The notes under the pieces: model-generated
What the model was told of the DNA's origin: nothing
What the model saw: the letters and a program-made list of their open reading frames with translations, nothing else
Database searches by the model: none
Position numbers and translations under genes: made by a program
Shown: one piece after another, positions 22,624 to 30,902 of the stretch
Numbering within the stretch: position 1 is the first letter of the stretch
Layout of the letters: each line of letters opens with the position of its first letter
Source of the DNA: Sphingobacterium sp. UGAL515B_05
GTDB lineage: Bacteria > Bacteroidota > Bacteroidia > Sphingobacteriales > Sphingobacteriaceae
DNA: 64,000 bases
Assembly (NCBI RefSeq): GCF_033097525.1
Contig: NZ_CP109907.1
Span: 1,178,001 to 1,242,000, forward strand
Reading direction: 5' to 3'

Positions 22624-22659
22624 AAAACGGCCGATAAGCACATGCTTACCGGCCGTTTT
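22624..22659. terminator. Bidirectional terminator between galM and argH
   Basis: AAAACGGCCG (22624-22633) pairs with CGGCCGTTTT (22650-22659), extended inside by TAAGCA/TGCTTA. A- and T-rich flanks suit termination in both directions. Confidence 0.75.
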
Positions 22660-22701
22660 ATGTTGATGTGCTGTTTCCTTTGTAGGGCCACAGCATATTT
22701 T

Positions 22702-24033
22702 TTATTTTAAAAGATCATCCAATGCTGATTCGACTTTTTCAAAACCAAAAGTTGCTTTGACCTCTTCGAACATACGTTGGATCTGATCATTGCATAGATT
22801 TCCAATACTTCCTTCGTGGGTATGGTTTACCTCTTTTGATGGCTTGAAACGGCCTTCATCGATATCAATACCGATAGTCCTGTAGGCCTCCCGGAAAGGA
22901 ACCCCTTTCAGTACCTCATTGTTCACAACTTCCACAGAGAACAAATAATCATATTTTGGATCGTCCAGGATATTGTCTTTAACAGAAATATTTTCCAACA
23001 TGAAAGCTGCCATTTCAAGACACTCATTGAGCGATTTAAAAGCCGGGAATAGATTTTCCTTTAACAATTGAAGATCTCTATGGTAACCAGATGGCAGGTT
23101 GGTCGTCATCAACGCAATTTCATTTGGCAGCGCTTGTATCTTATTACAGCGCGAACGGATCAACTCAAAGACATCGGGATTCTTTTTATGCGGCATGATG
23201 CTCGATCCCGTCGTTAAATGTGCCGGAAAGGAGATAAAGCCAAAGTTTTGATTAATATACAGACATACGTCCATTGCAAATTTGGCCAATGTCGCCGCGA
23301 TGGAACTCATGCCCTGTGCTAAGATACGTTCGGTTTTACCTCTCCCCATCTGTGCATAAACCACATTGTAATTTAGGTCTTCAAATCCCAGCAACTGCGT
23401 CGTCATCGTTCTATTTAATGGAAAAGATGATCCATAGCCTGCAGCAGATCCTAAAGGATTCTTATTACAAACCTTCCAGGCTGCACGCATCATCTCCAGA
23501 TCATCAACAAGGCTTTCTGCGTAAGCACCAAACCATAATCCAAACGATGAAGGCATCGCAATCTGCAAGTGCGTGTATCCAGGAATCAGAATATGCTTAT
23601 ATCGCTCACTAAGCTGGATCAATTCATTAAAAAGAGCTTCCGTATTCCGGATGATATGCTGAATCTCTGAGCGGAAGTATAATTTTAGATCGACCAAAAC
23701 CTGGTCATTACGGGATCTGCCGGAATGAATTTTTTTACCGGCCTCTCCAATACGCTGTGTAAGCAGCATTTCGACCTGTGAATGCACGTCTTCTACCGAG
23801 TCCTCAATACGAAAGTCACCGGCTAAAATTTCCTTATAGATATTTTTCAGTTCTTTTTGTACAAGCACTAGATCCTCATCGGTCATCAGATTTATGCTAT
23901 TCAACATGCGTGTATGGGCCAATGAACCCAAAACATCCGCAGCAGCAAGTTGCAGGTCCATTACGCGGTCATTGCCCACCGTAAACGATTCTACAAAAGA
24001 ATCGACATCTATATTTTTTTGCCAGATTTTCAT
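22702..24033 (-). CDS. argH: Argininosuccinate lyase
   Basis: The 443-residue enzyme cleaves argininosuccinate to arginine and fumarate. The fumarase/aspartase superfamily signature is SSIMPHKKNPD (277-287), whose serine loop supplies the catalytic acid. His155 in GYTHLQIA is the partner residue, and the substrate-binding SGRSRNDQV segment is at 104-112. The length is typical. It is not with argG and argC (40.7-43 kb), so the arginine genes are split. The upstream region is divergent from the candidate RNA and rbfA operon. Confidence 0.94.
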   Translation of the reverse strand: MKIWQKNIDVDSFVESFTVGNDRVMDLQLAAADVLGSLAHTRMLNSINLMTDEDLVLVQKELKNIYKEILAGDFRIEDSVEDVHSQVEMLLTQRIGEAGKKIHSGRSRNDQVLVDLKLYFRSEIQHIIRNTEALFNELIQLSERYKHILIPGYTHLQIAMPSSFGLWFGAYAESLVDDLEMMRAAWKVCNKNPLGSAAGYGSSFPLNRTMTTQLLGFEDLNYNVVYAQMGRGKTERILAQGMSSIAATLAKFAMDVCLYINQNFGFISFPAHLTTGSSIMPHKKNPDVFELIRSRCNKIQALPNEIALMTTNLPSGYHRDLQLLKENLFPAFKSLNECLEMAAFMLENISVKDNILDDPKYDYLFSVEVVNNEVLKGVPFREAYRTIGIDIDEGRFKPSKEVNHTHEGSIGNLCNDQIQRMFEEVKATFGFEKVESALDDLLK

Positions 24034-24318
24034 TCGTATAATTTCTTTTTGATCCTGTTATTATCAAAAGCCTTTGGCCGGTTTAGCGTTGATCGAAGCT
24101 CCTGATAATTCTATCACATACAATTTTTACAAAAATACCAATTGCAAATGGTTATATCAATGCAAAGATTGCAGACATTTTTGGGATACGATTTGGGTGA
24201 GAACTGAAAAGGGCAGCAAAAAAAAGGAGCTGTTACAAAAAAAAATAAATGTTAAAAGTTTGTTAAATCGCGATAAACACATTTTATAAGTAATCACTCA
24301 CTTTATTTTTAAAAGTTA

Positions 24319-24350
24319 TTTTGTCAGTTTTTTAAGTATTCCTATGTTTG
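24319..24350 (+). promoter_or_regulatory. Strong Bacteroidota-type promoter
   Basis: TTTTG at 24319-24323 (-33), a 19-bp spacer, and TATGTTTG at 24343-24350 (-7) match the TTTG-N19-TAnnTTTG consensus almost perfectly. Transcription should start near 24356. Confidence 0.7.
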
Positions 24351-24355
24351 TAGTG

Positions 24356-24530
24356 TAAGGGAGATGAAAAAATAGAAGATGGTAGGGTTAGTAAATACTT
24401 ACCGCTTTAAATACACCGAATTTTAGAACCAAATATGATAGACCCCAAAGTCTTAAAACTTGAAAGAAATTACCTAACCAATTGTGAATCGAAATTTAAA
24501 GGCACGTCAAACCAAGATGTGCCTTTTTTC
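24356..24530 (+). ncRNA. Candidate small RNA or rbfA-operon leader, about 175 nt
   Basis: A near-consensus promoter ends at 24350 and an intrinsic terminator ends at 24530, defining an independent transcript. Inside, GGTA/TACC with AGT/ACT (24391-24413) can form a bulged hairpin. GGTTAG (about 24396) could alternatively pair with CTAACC (about 24474), so two structures compete. A 37-codon frame (ATG at 24436) runs through the terminator stem and does not look coding, and MKK-stop at 24364 is only a minimal frame. It may be a free sRNA or an attenuator-like leader of the rbfA operon 180 bp downstream. I recognise no known RNA family. Confidence 0.4.
24498..24529 (+). terminator. Intrinsic terminator of the candidate small RNA
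   Basis: Arms 24498-24508 and 24516-24526 pair over 11 bp (one G-U) with a 7-nt loop, followed by T6. Confidence 0.8.
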
Positions 24531-24659
24531 TTGTGCAGCTTATTTTAGTTTTTTCAAAACTGTAATCCGTTCGCTACCAATCGATGGTTTATTGTATATA
24601 TTTTGTCAAGTAAGCGACAAGAGCCCGAGCCAAGTTTCTCTTTTAATTGAAATTTTGGC

Positions 24660-24667
24660 TATTTTTG
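24660..24667 (+). promoter_or_regulatory. -7 element for rbfA operon
   Basis: TATTTTTG fits TAnnTTTG, and the surrounding GAAATTTTGGCTATTTTTG is almost repeated upstream of nth (49249-49266). A -33 TTTG is not obvious. Confidence 0.4.
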
Positions 24668-24706
24668 TTTAACATAATTGATCATATTCAACATAAAACG
24701 TATACG

Positions 24707-25078
24707 ATGGGAACAGAAAGCAAGAGACAGCAACGTTTTGCTGGGGTCATTCAACAAGATTTAGCAGCATTATTTCAACGCGAAGGTAATTCATGGGCTC
24801 CCGGAGCATTTATTACGGTGACACGGGTTCGTGTTACGCCAGATTTGGCGATTGCACGTGTTTACGTGAGCTTTTTGAATACAAAAACGGCACAGGAGGA
24901 TATTAAGGCCATTCGTTCCAAAACATCTGAAATACGCTACAAACTGGGTGCAAAAATTAAGAACCAGGTGAAGATCGTTCCTCAATTGGAGTTTTTCCTG
25001 GATGACACCAACGAATATGTGGAACACATGGATAAATTATTTGAAGAGATCAGTAAAGAACCGCGTCAGCCAGAATAA
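24707..25078 (+). CDS. rbfA: Ribosome-binding factor A
   Basis: The ATG at 24707 gives 123 residues starting MGTESKRQQRFAGVIQQDL, the usual N-terminus of Bacteroidota RbfA. A longer in-frame start would add a hydrophobic stretch unlike the family. It is a KH-fold protein that binds the 30S subunit and helps mature the 16S 5' end, notably in the cold. Family features are RVRVTPDLAIARVYVSF (about 41-57) and the C-terminal VPQLEFFLDDTNEYVEHMDKL segment. It leads a plus-strand operon with aat. Confidence 0.92.
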   Translation: MGTESKRQQRFAGVIQQDLAALFQREGNSWAPGAFITVTRVRVTPDLAIARVYVSFLNTKTAQEDIKAIRSKTSEIRYKLGAKIKNQVKIVPQLEFFLDDTNEYVEHMDKLFEEISKEPRQPE

Positions 25079-25107
25079 TGCCATCTATCGTAGCATGTTA
25101 AACAACA

Positions 25108-25755
25108 ATGGTATTTGAACTGAATACGAAAAGACTTGAGTTTGCGCACCCAAGTTATGCAGATGCAGATGGTTTACTCGCCGTAGGGGGAGATCTTTCG
25201 ATAGATCGTTTGCTACTGGCCTATAGTAACGGAATTTTCCCGTGGTTCAGTGATGATAGCCCCATACTTTGGTATGCTCCAAATCCGAGATTTGTAATCT
25301 ATCCGTCCAAGATCAGGATCAGCAAGAGCATGGCGACTGTTCTCCGGAAAAAAACATTTTCCTTATCGATAGACCGAAGTTTTAAAGAAGTCATTCGGCT
25401 TTGCGCGGCTATCGATAGAAAAGATCAGGCCGGAACATGGATAACAGAGGACATGATAGACGCATACAGTAAACTCGCCGCACGGGGTTATGCACATTCG
25501 GTGGAAGTATGGCACGACGGCTTTCTGGTTGGTGGGCTTTATGGCGTGTTAATCAATGGCGTCTTTTGTGGCGAAAGCATGTTTTCAAAAGTCGCCAACG
25601 CTTCGAAAGCGGCCCTGATTTATCTCGCGCAAGAAATTGAACTTCGGTTAATTGATTGCCAATTTCACACGGATCATTTGGAAAGCATGGGCGGAGAATA
25701 CCTCTCCTTGACAGATTATTTAGCAATACTAACAATAGACCAAAGACATGAGTAG
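25108..25755 (+). CDS. aat: Leucyl/phenylalanyl-tRNA-protein transferase
   Basis: The 215-residue GNAT-fold enzyme transfers Leu or Phe from aminoacyl-tRNA to N-terminal Arg/Lys of proteins, marking them for ClpAP (N-degron pathway). Family blocks are clear: DGLLAVGGDLS (21-31), NGIFPWFS (41-48), PILWYAPNPRFVI (52-64), and GGLYGVLINGVFCGESMFS (about 148-167), then the HTDHLESMGG segment. Length is normal. It begins 29 bp after rbfA and overlaps the next gene by 8 bp, implying one operon. Confidence 0.94.
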   Translation: MVFELNTKRLEFAHPSYADADGLLAVGGDLSIDRLLLAYSNGIFPWFSDDSPILWYAPNPRFVIYPSKIRISKSMATVLRKKTFSLSIDRSFKEVIRLCAAIDRKDQAGTWITEDMIDAYSKLAARGYAHSVEVWHDGFLVGGLYGVLINGVFCGESMFSKVANASKAALIYLAQEIELRLIDCQFHTDHLESMGGEYLSLTDYLAILTIDQRHE

Positions 25756-26836
25756 TCCATATCGCAAACATTTTGACATCGCTTCGGAGGTAACTTACCT
25801 AACGACACCGGGATCCGGCTTACTTTCACGTGAAACAAAGGCATGGCGTGCCAAAAGGGACCAAGATTTCTTTGACTCGAATACCACCTTAAGCGAACAG
25901 CAAGGCGCAACTTTAGATGACTGTCGGTATACACTCGGTAAATTTTTCAATTGCCCTTCCCAAAATGTCTTCTTATCAAGTTGTTTTTCCTTTGCCTTCA
26001 ATGCGCTATTGGCAGGTTTACCAAAAGAAGCTAAGGTTTTATTACTGAATAATGATTATCCTTCCGTTAATTTCCCGACGATTTTAAGTGGTTTTGAGCA
26101 CCAATTTGTTACAATGGACGAACAACTGGAAGCGAATTTATTGGACACGATAGCAACGTTTAAACCAGATGTCCTTATCCTCTCCATTGTTCAATATATT
26201 TCGGGGTTAAAAATAGATCTTTCCTTCATACAGGAATTAAAGCATCAGCATCCCGAGTTGTTGATTGTAGGCGACGGCACCCAATATTTAGGGACGGATC
26301 TTTTTGATTTCGCACTTTCAGGTTTTGACGCTGTATTATCAAGTGGATACAAATGGCTTATGGCTGGTTTTGGAAACGGTTTTATTCTCTTAAGTGAAAG
26401 ACTCAAAGCAATGCTTTATGCGGATATTCAAAAAAATTACAGCTTCCTCAACAATCAATGGATGAATAAATCTGTGGTACAACTCTGTTTTGAACCAGGG
26501 CATTTGGACACCCTATCGCACGGAACGCTACAGCAGTCTCTTCTGCAATTGGAGGAATGGGGATTTGCCGAAACAGTAGCCTTTACCCAAAAATTGATCG
26601 AAGATGCCCGCGCTGAACTTGCCGAGAGAAAACTGTTATTGGATAGCATCATCAATAGACGTCCGCAGAGCAATATTTTCAATATTCAGATCAACCCCGA
26701 TTATTATCAAACTCTCCTGGATGAGGGCATAAAATGCTTTCCCCGAGGTTCGGGCATCCGTGTCGGATTTCATTTGTATAATGATCACTCGGATCTTGAA
26801 AAGCTACTATATATTATTGACACAAAAGTAAAGTAA
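25748..26836 (+). CDS. Class V-type PLP-dependent aminotransferase or lyase
   Basis: The 362-residue protein belongs to the fold-type I class V group (cysteine desulfurase, kynureninase, isopenicillin N epimerase relatives). Asp176 (IVGDGTQYLG) would contact the PLP ring nitrogen, and Lys202 in SSGYKWLMAGFG should bind the cofactor. There is no cysteine loop near the active site as in desulfurases, so an epimerase, lyase or aminotransferase activity is more likely. It overlaps aat by 8 bp and abuts the next gene by 2 bp. The substrate is unknown. Confidence 0.8.
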   Translation: MSSPYRKHFDIASEVTYLTTPGSGLLSRETKAWRAKRDQDFFDSNTTLSEQQGATLDDCRYTLGKFFNCPSQNVFLSSCFSFAFNALLAGLPKEAKVLLLNNDYPSVNFPTILSGFEHQFVTMDEQLEANLLDTIATFKPDVLILSIVQYISGLKIDLSFIQELKHQHPELLIVGDGTQYLGTDLFDFALSGFDAVLSSGYKWLMAGFGNGFILLSERLKAMLYADIQKNYSFLNNQWMNKSVVQLCFEPGHLDTLSHGTLQQSLLQLEEWGFAETVAFTQKLIEDARAELAERKLLLDSIINRRPQSNIFNIQINPDYYQTLLDEGIKCFPRGSGIRVGFHLYNDHSDLEKLLYIIDTKVK

Positions 26837-26838
26837 AC

Positions 26839-27489
26839 ATGAAATTTAGAATAGGCGACTTAGTACGGTTTGTCGATGAACCCATTGAAGGGCATATCAC
26901 ATCCATGCAGCCCAACGATATTGTAGGCGTTACAGACGACACTGGTTTTGAGATTCCGGTGCCAATGGATAAAATCACCCTTGTCTTCGGTAATATGCGT
27001 CGCGCAGATGATGAACTTGACCAGCATGCGACACCACTGACACCGCATCGATTTATCGAAAAAGGAATACTTCTGGCAATCTCGGGAGATCACAAAGATG
27101 GACTTGCCAAATTACACATCATCAATGAAACGAGCTTTGAGCTCCTGGTATCCGTATCTGAAGCGACAGCGAATAAAGTGAAAGGTATTTTCAGCAATAA
27201 GATACCGCCGCACGACTCTATGCAGTTTTATACAGGCAACTTTGCAAATGTTGGGAAATGGCCTACTTTCCGTTTTCAGATCATACGCCATAGCGGCAGT
27301 TTGCAGGAACTGACCTCACCAATCAACAGGGAACAACGTGTTCGTCCTGTAGATCTTACCAATCCAAAAGTCCTTAACGAAATTTTGGATGAAAAAATAT
27401 GGTCTTACGAACTGGATAAGATTGAAGAGGATTTAGGACTGGACAAGCTAAAAAGTCATTTCGTACCGCATCGTCCAAACAAAAAATAA
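26839..27489 (+). CDS. DUF2027-like protein without Smr domain
   Basis: The first 60 residues (KFRIGDLVRFVDEPIEGHITSM, then GFEIPVPMDKI) look like the N-terminal beta-barrel part of Bacteroidota DUF2027 proteins, and residues 70-165 like their central beta domain (KGILLAISGDHKDG..., FYTGNFANVG). Such proteins usually end in an Smr (MutS2-type nuclease) domain with a conserved D-L-H motif. This 216-residue version lacks it and ends in a charged tail. It is the last gene of the rbfA-aat operon, and its stop lies in the terminator. Confidence 0.65.
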   Translation: MKFRIGDLVRFVDEPIEGHITSMQPNDIVGVTDDTGFEIPVPMDKITLVFGNMRRADDELDQHATPLTPHRFIEKGILLAISGDHKDGLAKLHIINETSFELLVSVSEATANKVKGIFSNKIPPHDSMQFYTGNFANVGKWPTFRFQIIRHSGSLQELTSPINREQRVRPVDLTNPKVLNEILDEKIWSYELDKIEEDLGLDKLKSHFVPHRPNKK

Positions 27490-27519
27490 GCTAGATGAAA
27501 TTCATCTAGCTTATTTTTT
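27481..27519 (+). terminator. Terminator of the rbfA-aat operon
   Basis: AATAAGCTAGATG (27486-27498) pairs with CATCTAGCTTATT (27503-27515) around a short AT loop, followed by T-tract. The stem overlaps the stop codon of the DUF2027-like gene. Confidence 0.85.
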
Positions 27520-27625
27520 TTCTGAAACTGCTTGATCTTATTGGCCAGAAAGAACCTCCAGTCCGCTTTCATTGCTGTTGGTGTCTGCGAAGTCATGAAG
27601 GTTTTATTTGGCAAACGGCTTTATT

Positions 27626-28024
27626 TTATTCAGCTGCCGCAGAAACCTTCTTGGTACTCAACACTAACAGTAAGATTCCAATCAAATAGACAATCCAGCC
27701 CCAGCGCATGTGCAAGGATTTAGAAAGCAATTTATCGGCAAATCCCCAACCGAAATAGTTATTGATCTTAAACCAGACCGCTGTTATACTCAACAGGTAC
27801 CAACAGGCGGCTAATCGGGTCATCCATTGATAAGCTCGAACTGCACGAACAAAAAATAAAAGGGCCGTCACCCCCAAAATAAGTAATGTAATAAAGAATA
27901 AATAGGCATCTACCTGATATAAATTCCAATTTCCTTTAATAGGTACTTTTAAGAACGGTGTCATGCTGGACAAAAAAGAAATGACTAGTCCAACGATGGC
28001 AACGTATTTTTTGATAATAATCAT
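27626..28024 (-). CDS. Four-helix membrane protein of unknown function
   Basis: The 132-residue protein has four hydrophobic segments (about 7-25, 41-62, 68-84 and 108-126) and no long soluble part. The loops carry basic residues on one side (RAVRAYQ). I recognise no family. It is convergent with the DUF2027-like gene and has its own upstream region shared with the next divergent gene, so it is probably monocistronic. Confidence 0.65.
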   Translation of the reverse strand: MIIIKKYVAIVGLVISFLSSMTPFLKVPIKGNWNLYQVDAYLFFITLLILGVTALLFFVRAVRAYQWMTRLAACWYLLSITAVWFKINNYFGWGFADKLLSKSLHMRWGWIVYLIGILLLVLSTKKVSAAAE

Positions 28025-28245
28025 GATTCAAATTCCTTTAAAACTGCTACGAATATAAGTTGAATATTGACACATATATAACTTGTATTTCACTTTTTGA
28101 AAAATTATTCTATTTTTAAGCGCAATTAACGCTTAGAACAAATAAAAAACAGGGCTAATCAAAAGACCAACAATCATTTAGATCTTGTTTTCCACTTGTT
28201 TAAAAGAGATGAGTATAATTTTTAGCATTAAGCCGAATAATAAAC

Positions 28246-29085
28246 ATGAAAAGAGAAGTTGAAGAAATCACCGCAGATCAACCCACACAGCCAAATAAAA
28301 AGAAAAGAGTATATATCATTATTGGCGTCGTTCTGTTGGTTATCCTAGCGGGTGGCGGATATTACAATTATAGCCAGCGACAAGCTTTCGACGGCTTGCA
28401 AGTAGATAGTACCGCGACAGCTGTTGTCGGATTTGATAATGCCGATCCCAAAGACCTGGAAGATGCTGATGGATGGAGTTCATTAGAAGACTATCAACAC
28501 TGGAATAATGCAATCTTCACTCTTCCGGAATACGACAACATCCCATTACGCTATAGAAGGGGGATTACAAAGATTTTTATGGGCAATAACTACCTAGAAC
28601 CTGTAGATGATAAACCTATATACAAGTTTACTCGGATAAAAGATCGGGCTAAATCTGTTTTCTGCTATGGGAACTTTACAGATCGCAACGATGCAGACAG
28701 TTGGAATAAAGAAATGGCGTTTCTGATCGAAAAGAATGACTATCAGAGCAGTGCCATCTGGATCATATCTGCAAAAGGCGATATTTTATTCTGGAAAGAA
28801 TATTCCAGCGAACTGCCACTCATCAACAGCTTCAAAAAGGGACAGAAAATTTTTATGGATGAGATGAAATTAGTGCCGGCTCCTGCTGATGGAATTATTG
28901 TCAAGAATAAAAATTCCAAATATGCATTAATTTACAATAAAAGCAGTAAGACCTTCGATAGCTATTATCAATATAGTGACAGTGAAATTCAAGAAGCTAC
29001 TACTTCTGAAGAGGAGCCTTATGTGGAAGAATTGGAAGATGTCACTATCGATTCGGCAGCGACAAATACGGGTATCAAAGAGTAG
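28246..29085 (+). CDS. Membrane-anchored protein of unknown function
   Basis: The 279-residue product has a short cytoplasmic N-terminus, one transmembrane helix (about 22-39) preceded by KKKR, and a periplasmic domain of about 240 residues. That domain is rich in Trp/Tyr (WSSLEDYQHWNN, FWKEYSSELP) and ends in an acidic low-complexity tail (about 245-279). No family is recognised. Its start fits the Bacteroidota pattern of an A-rich leader rather than a clear SD. Its neighbours offer no functional hint. Confidence 0.6.
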   Translation: MKREVEEITADQPTQPNKKKRVYIIIGVVLLVILAGGGYYNYSQRQAFDGLQVDSTATAVVGFDNADPKDLEDADGWSSLEDYQHWNNAIFTLPEYDNIPLRYRRGITKIFMGNNYLEPVDDKPIYKFTRIKDRAKSVFCYGNFTDRNDADSWNKEMAFLIEKNDYQSSAIWIISAKGDILFWKEYSSELPLINSFKKGQKIFMDEMKLVPAPADGIIVKNKNSKYALIYNKSSKTFDSYYQYSDSEIQEATTSEEEPYVEELEDVTIDSAATNTGIKE

Positions 29086-29264
29086 TTTATCCTATTTTAT
29101 AGCTAAAATTTTCGTCACGACAGATCGTGACGAAAATCATTCAGCACCATATATCAATATAATTACCTATAAAACAGTGGATTACATATAAAAAATATCT
29201 ATTTAAAATCTTTCTAAATTAATCCCTTTGACAGATTTTTGACACAAGCACAAAGCTTTTAAGC

Positions 29265-29272
29265 TACATTTG
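29265..29272 (+). promoter_or_regulatory. -7 element of hemA
   Basis: TACATTTG matches TAnnTTTG about 31 bp before the hemA start. The nearest -33-like TTTG is at a wider spacing (23 bp), so the match is partial. Confidence 0.45.
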
Positions 29273-29303
29273 TACCGTTAAATATAAGCGAGGGATTAGA
29301 GCT

Positions 29304-30545
29304 TTGAAAAATCTTAAAGTATTAGCGTTTACTCATAAACATGTCGAACTAAAAGATCTAGGTAATCTAGTGATCTGCAATGAGGATTTAGAAAGTCGCC
29401 TCATCAATCTAAAGCATAGCCTAGACATTCCAGAGATCTTTTATATTGGTACTTGTAACCGGGTAGAGTTTGTATTTTATGGTGCTCACGAATTGACCCA
29501 TGAATTCATTGCTGATTTTATGGGAAAATTGAACTTCTGTGTCCCTCAGGAAAGACTACAATGTTACTTGGGACAGGTCAACAAATACGAGGGTATGGAT
29601 GCTTTAAATCACCTGCTTCGGATGTCATGTTCACTTGAAAGTCTTGTTGTTGGTGAAAAAGAAATTTTGGCACAGGTACGTCGGGCATATGATCGTTGTA
29701 GAGAAGCTGGTTTTACTGGAGATTTTCTACGTCTGATGATGGATCGTCTCGTAAAAACTGCTAAAGAAGTATACACCTATACTAAAATTTCCAGAAACCC
29801 AATTTCAGTCGTTTCTCTTGCCTATCGCAAATTACGCGAATTAAAACTGGTTGAAAATCCTAGGATCGTTATCATCGGCTCCGGAGAAACCAATCAGAAT
29901 TTAGCAAAATATTTCCAGAAGAACCAAAAAGCCAAGTTTGTTATTTTCAACCGCACAGTGGAGAATGCAAAGGCCCTAGCCGAAGAATTAAACGCTGAAG
30001 CTTACCCCTTGGCCGCTATTGATCAGTACAAAGAGGGTTTTGATATTCTGATTACTTGTACCGGTGCACCGACTTCCATTATTGACAACACACTTTATCA
30101 ATCCTTGTTAAACGGAGAAACTGATAAGAAAATCATCATTGACTTAGCCGTTCCAAACGATATCGATGCTGAAGTTCTCCAAAATAATCCGATTCATTAT
30201 ATTGAAGTAAGTAGCTTACAAGCTATCGCGGAGAAAAACATCCAAGAGCGTTATAATGAACTGGAGAGTGCCGAAAAGATTATCCAAGACAATATCCAAG
30301 AATTTTTACCTTTAATCAAACAGCGACGTGTAGAAGTTGCTATGCGTGAGGTTCCTGAAAAAATTAAAGAAATTAAATCATTCGCTCTAAATGAGGTTTT
30401 TGCCCAAGAGGTTCAAGCCCTAACCCCCGAAGCGAGAGAAGTCTTGGAAAAAGTCATCAACTATATGGAAAAGAAATACATCAAGGTTCCAATGGTTATG
30501 GCGAAAGAAATTTTGGTTAAAACTCCAGAAACGGAAAAGAACTAA
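29304..30545 (+). CDS. hemA: Glutamyl-tRNA reductase
   Basis: This first enzyme of the C5 haem pathway reduces Glu-tRNA(Glu) to glutamate-1-semialdehyde. The 413-residue protein has the catalytic cysteine Cys51 in YIGTCNRVEF, the SLVVGEKEILAQVR block (about 111-124), an NADPH site IVIIGSGETNQNLAKY (about 191-206) and a C-terminal dimerisation helix. The family N-terminus (KNLKVLAFTHK) requires a TTG start at 29304, preceded by AGCGAGGGATTAGAG. The semialdehyde goes to HemL, encoded 3 kb downstream in the same cluster. A 357-bp gap to hemCD suggests a second transcription unit. Confidence 0.94.
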   Translation: MKNLKVLAFTHKHVELKDLGNLVICNEDLESRLINLKHSLDIPEIFYIGTCNRVEFVFYGAHELTHEFIADFMGKLNFCVPQERLQCYLGQVNKYEGMDALNHLLRMSCSLESLVVGEKEILAQVRRAYDRCREAGFTGDFLRLMMDRLVKTAKEVYTYTKISRNPISVVSLAYRKLRELKLVENPRIVIIGSGETNQNLAKYFQKNQKAKFVIFNRTVENAKALAEELNAEAYPLAAIDQYKEGFDILITCTGAPTSIIDNTLYQSLLNGETDKKIIIDLAVPNDIDAEVLQNNPIHYIEVSSLQAIAEKNIQERYNELESAEKIIQDNIQEFLPLIKQRRVEVAMREVPEKIKEIKSFALNEVFAQEVQALTPEAREVLEKVINYMEKKYIKVPMVMAKEILVKTPETEKN

Positions 30546-30902
30546 CACTAAACCTGCTGCTTGGAGCAGTGATTTCCTTCTACTTTTTATTATCCCTAGG
30601 TTTTGTACTAAGGTTATTCTGCTCACTGAATGTGCTCTGCTCACATCCCGTGGAGCTACCCTTTGACTGTTTCACATAAATTTCGGTTTATCAATTATTT
30701 CCTGACATATAATGACAGTAACGTGTCAACATATTCCTTTCATTTATTTATTTTTGCTCTGATAAATGGTGTTAAACACATTTTTCCGAAATTGTTCATT
30801 TTCCGGGGCTCAATTGAATTAAAACACATTCTGTGCTAGTTGAATACGTAGCTACCGGTGGAACATCTTTGTGATTGTTTTAATAGGTAAAGTAAAATTA
30901 AC
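30546..30902 (+). other. Gap between hemA and hemCD
   Basis: This AT-rich 357-bp stretch has no convincing reading frame, terminator or consensus promoter. It may carry the hemCD promoter, but I cannot point to it. Confidence 0.4.

Larger units (their letters stand above)
24034..24706. other. Intergenic region argH-rbfA with a candidate RNA
   Basis: Apart from the promoter-terminator unit at 24319-24530 and a promoter-like site at 24660-24667, I see no gene. A 71-codon TTG-started frame at 24074 has a CxxC pair but no RBS or family. Confidence 0.6.

Noticed and set aside
24074..24289. 71-codon frame starting at TTG with a CKxLYQCKDC-like sequence.
   Set aside because: It lies between divergent promoters, starts with TTG without an RBS, and has no downstream signal or family.
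24436..24549. 37-codon frame inside the candidate small RNA.
   Set aside because: It reads through the terminator stem and has no RBS; the hairpin explains the sequence better.
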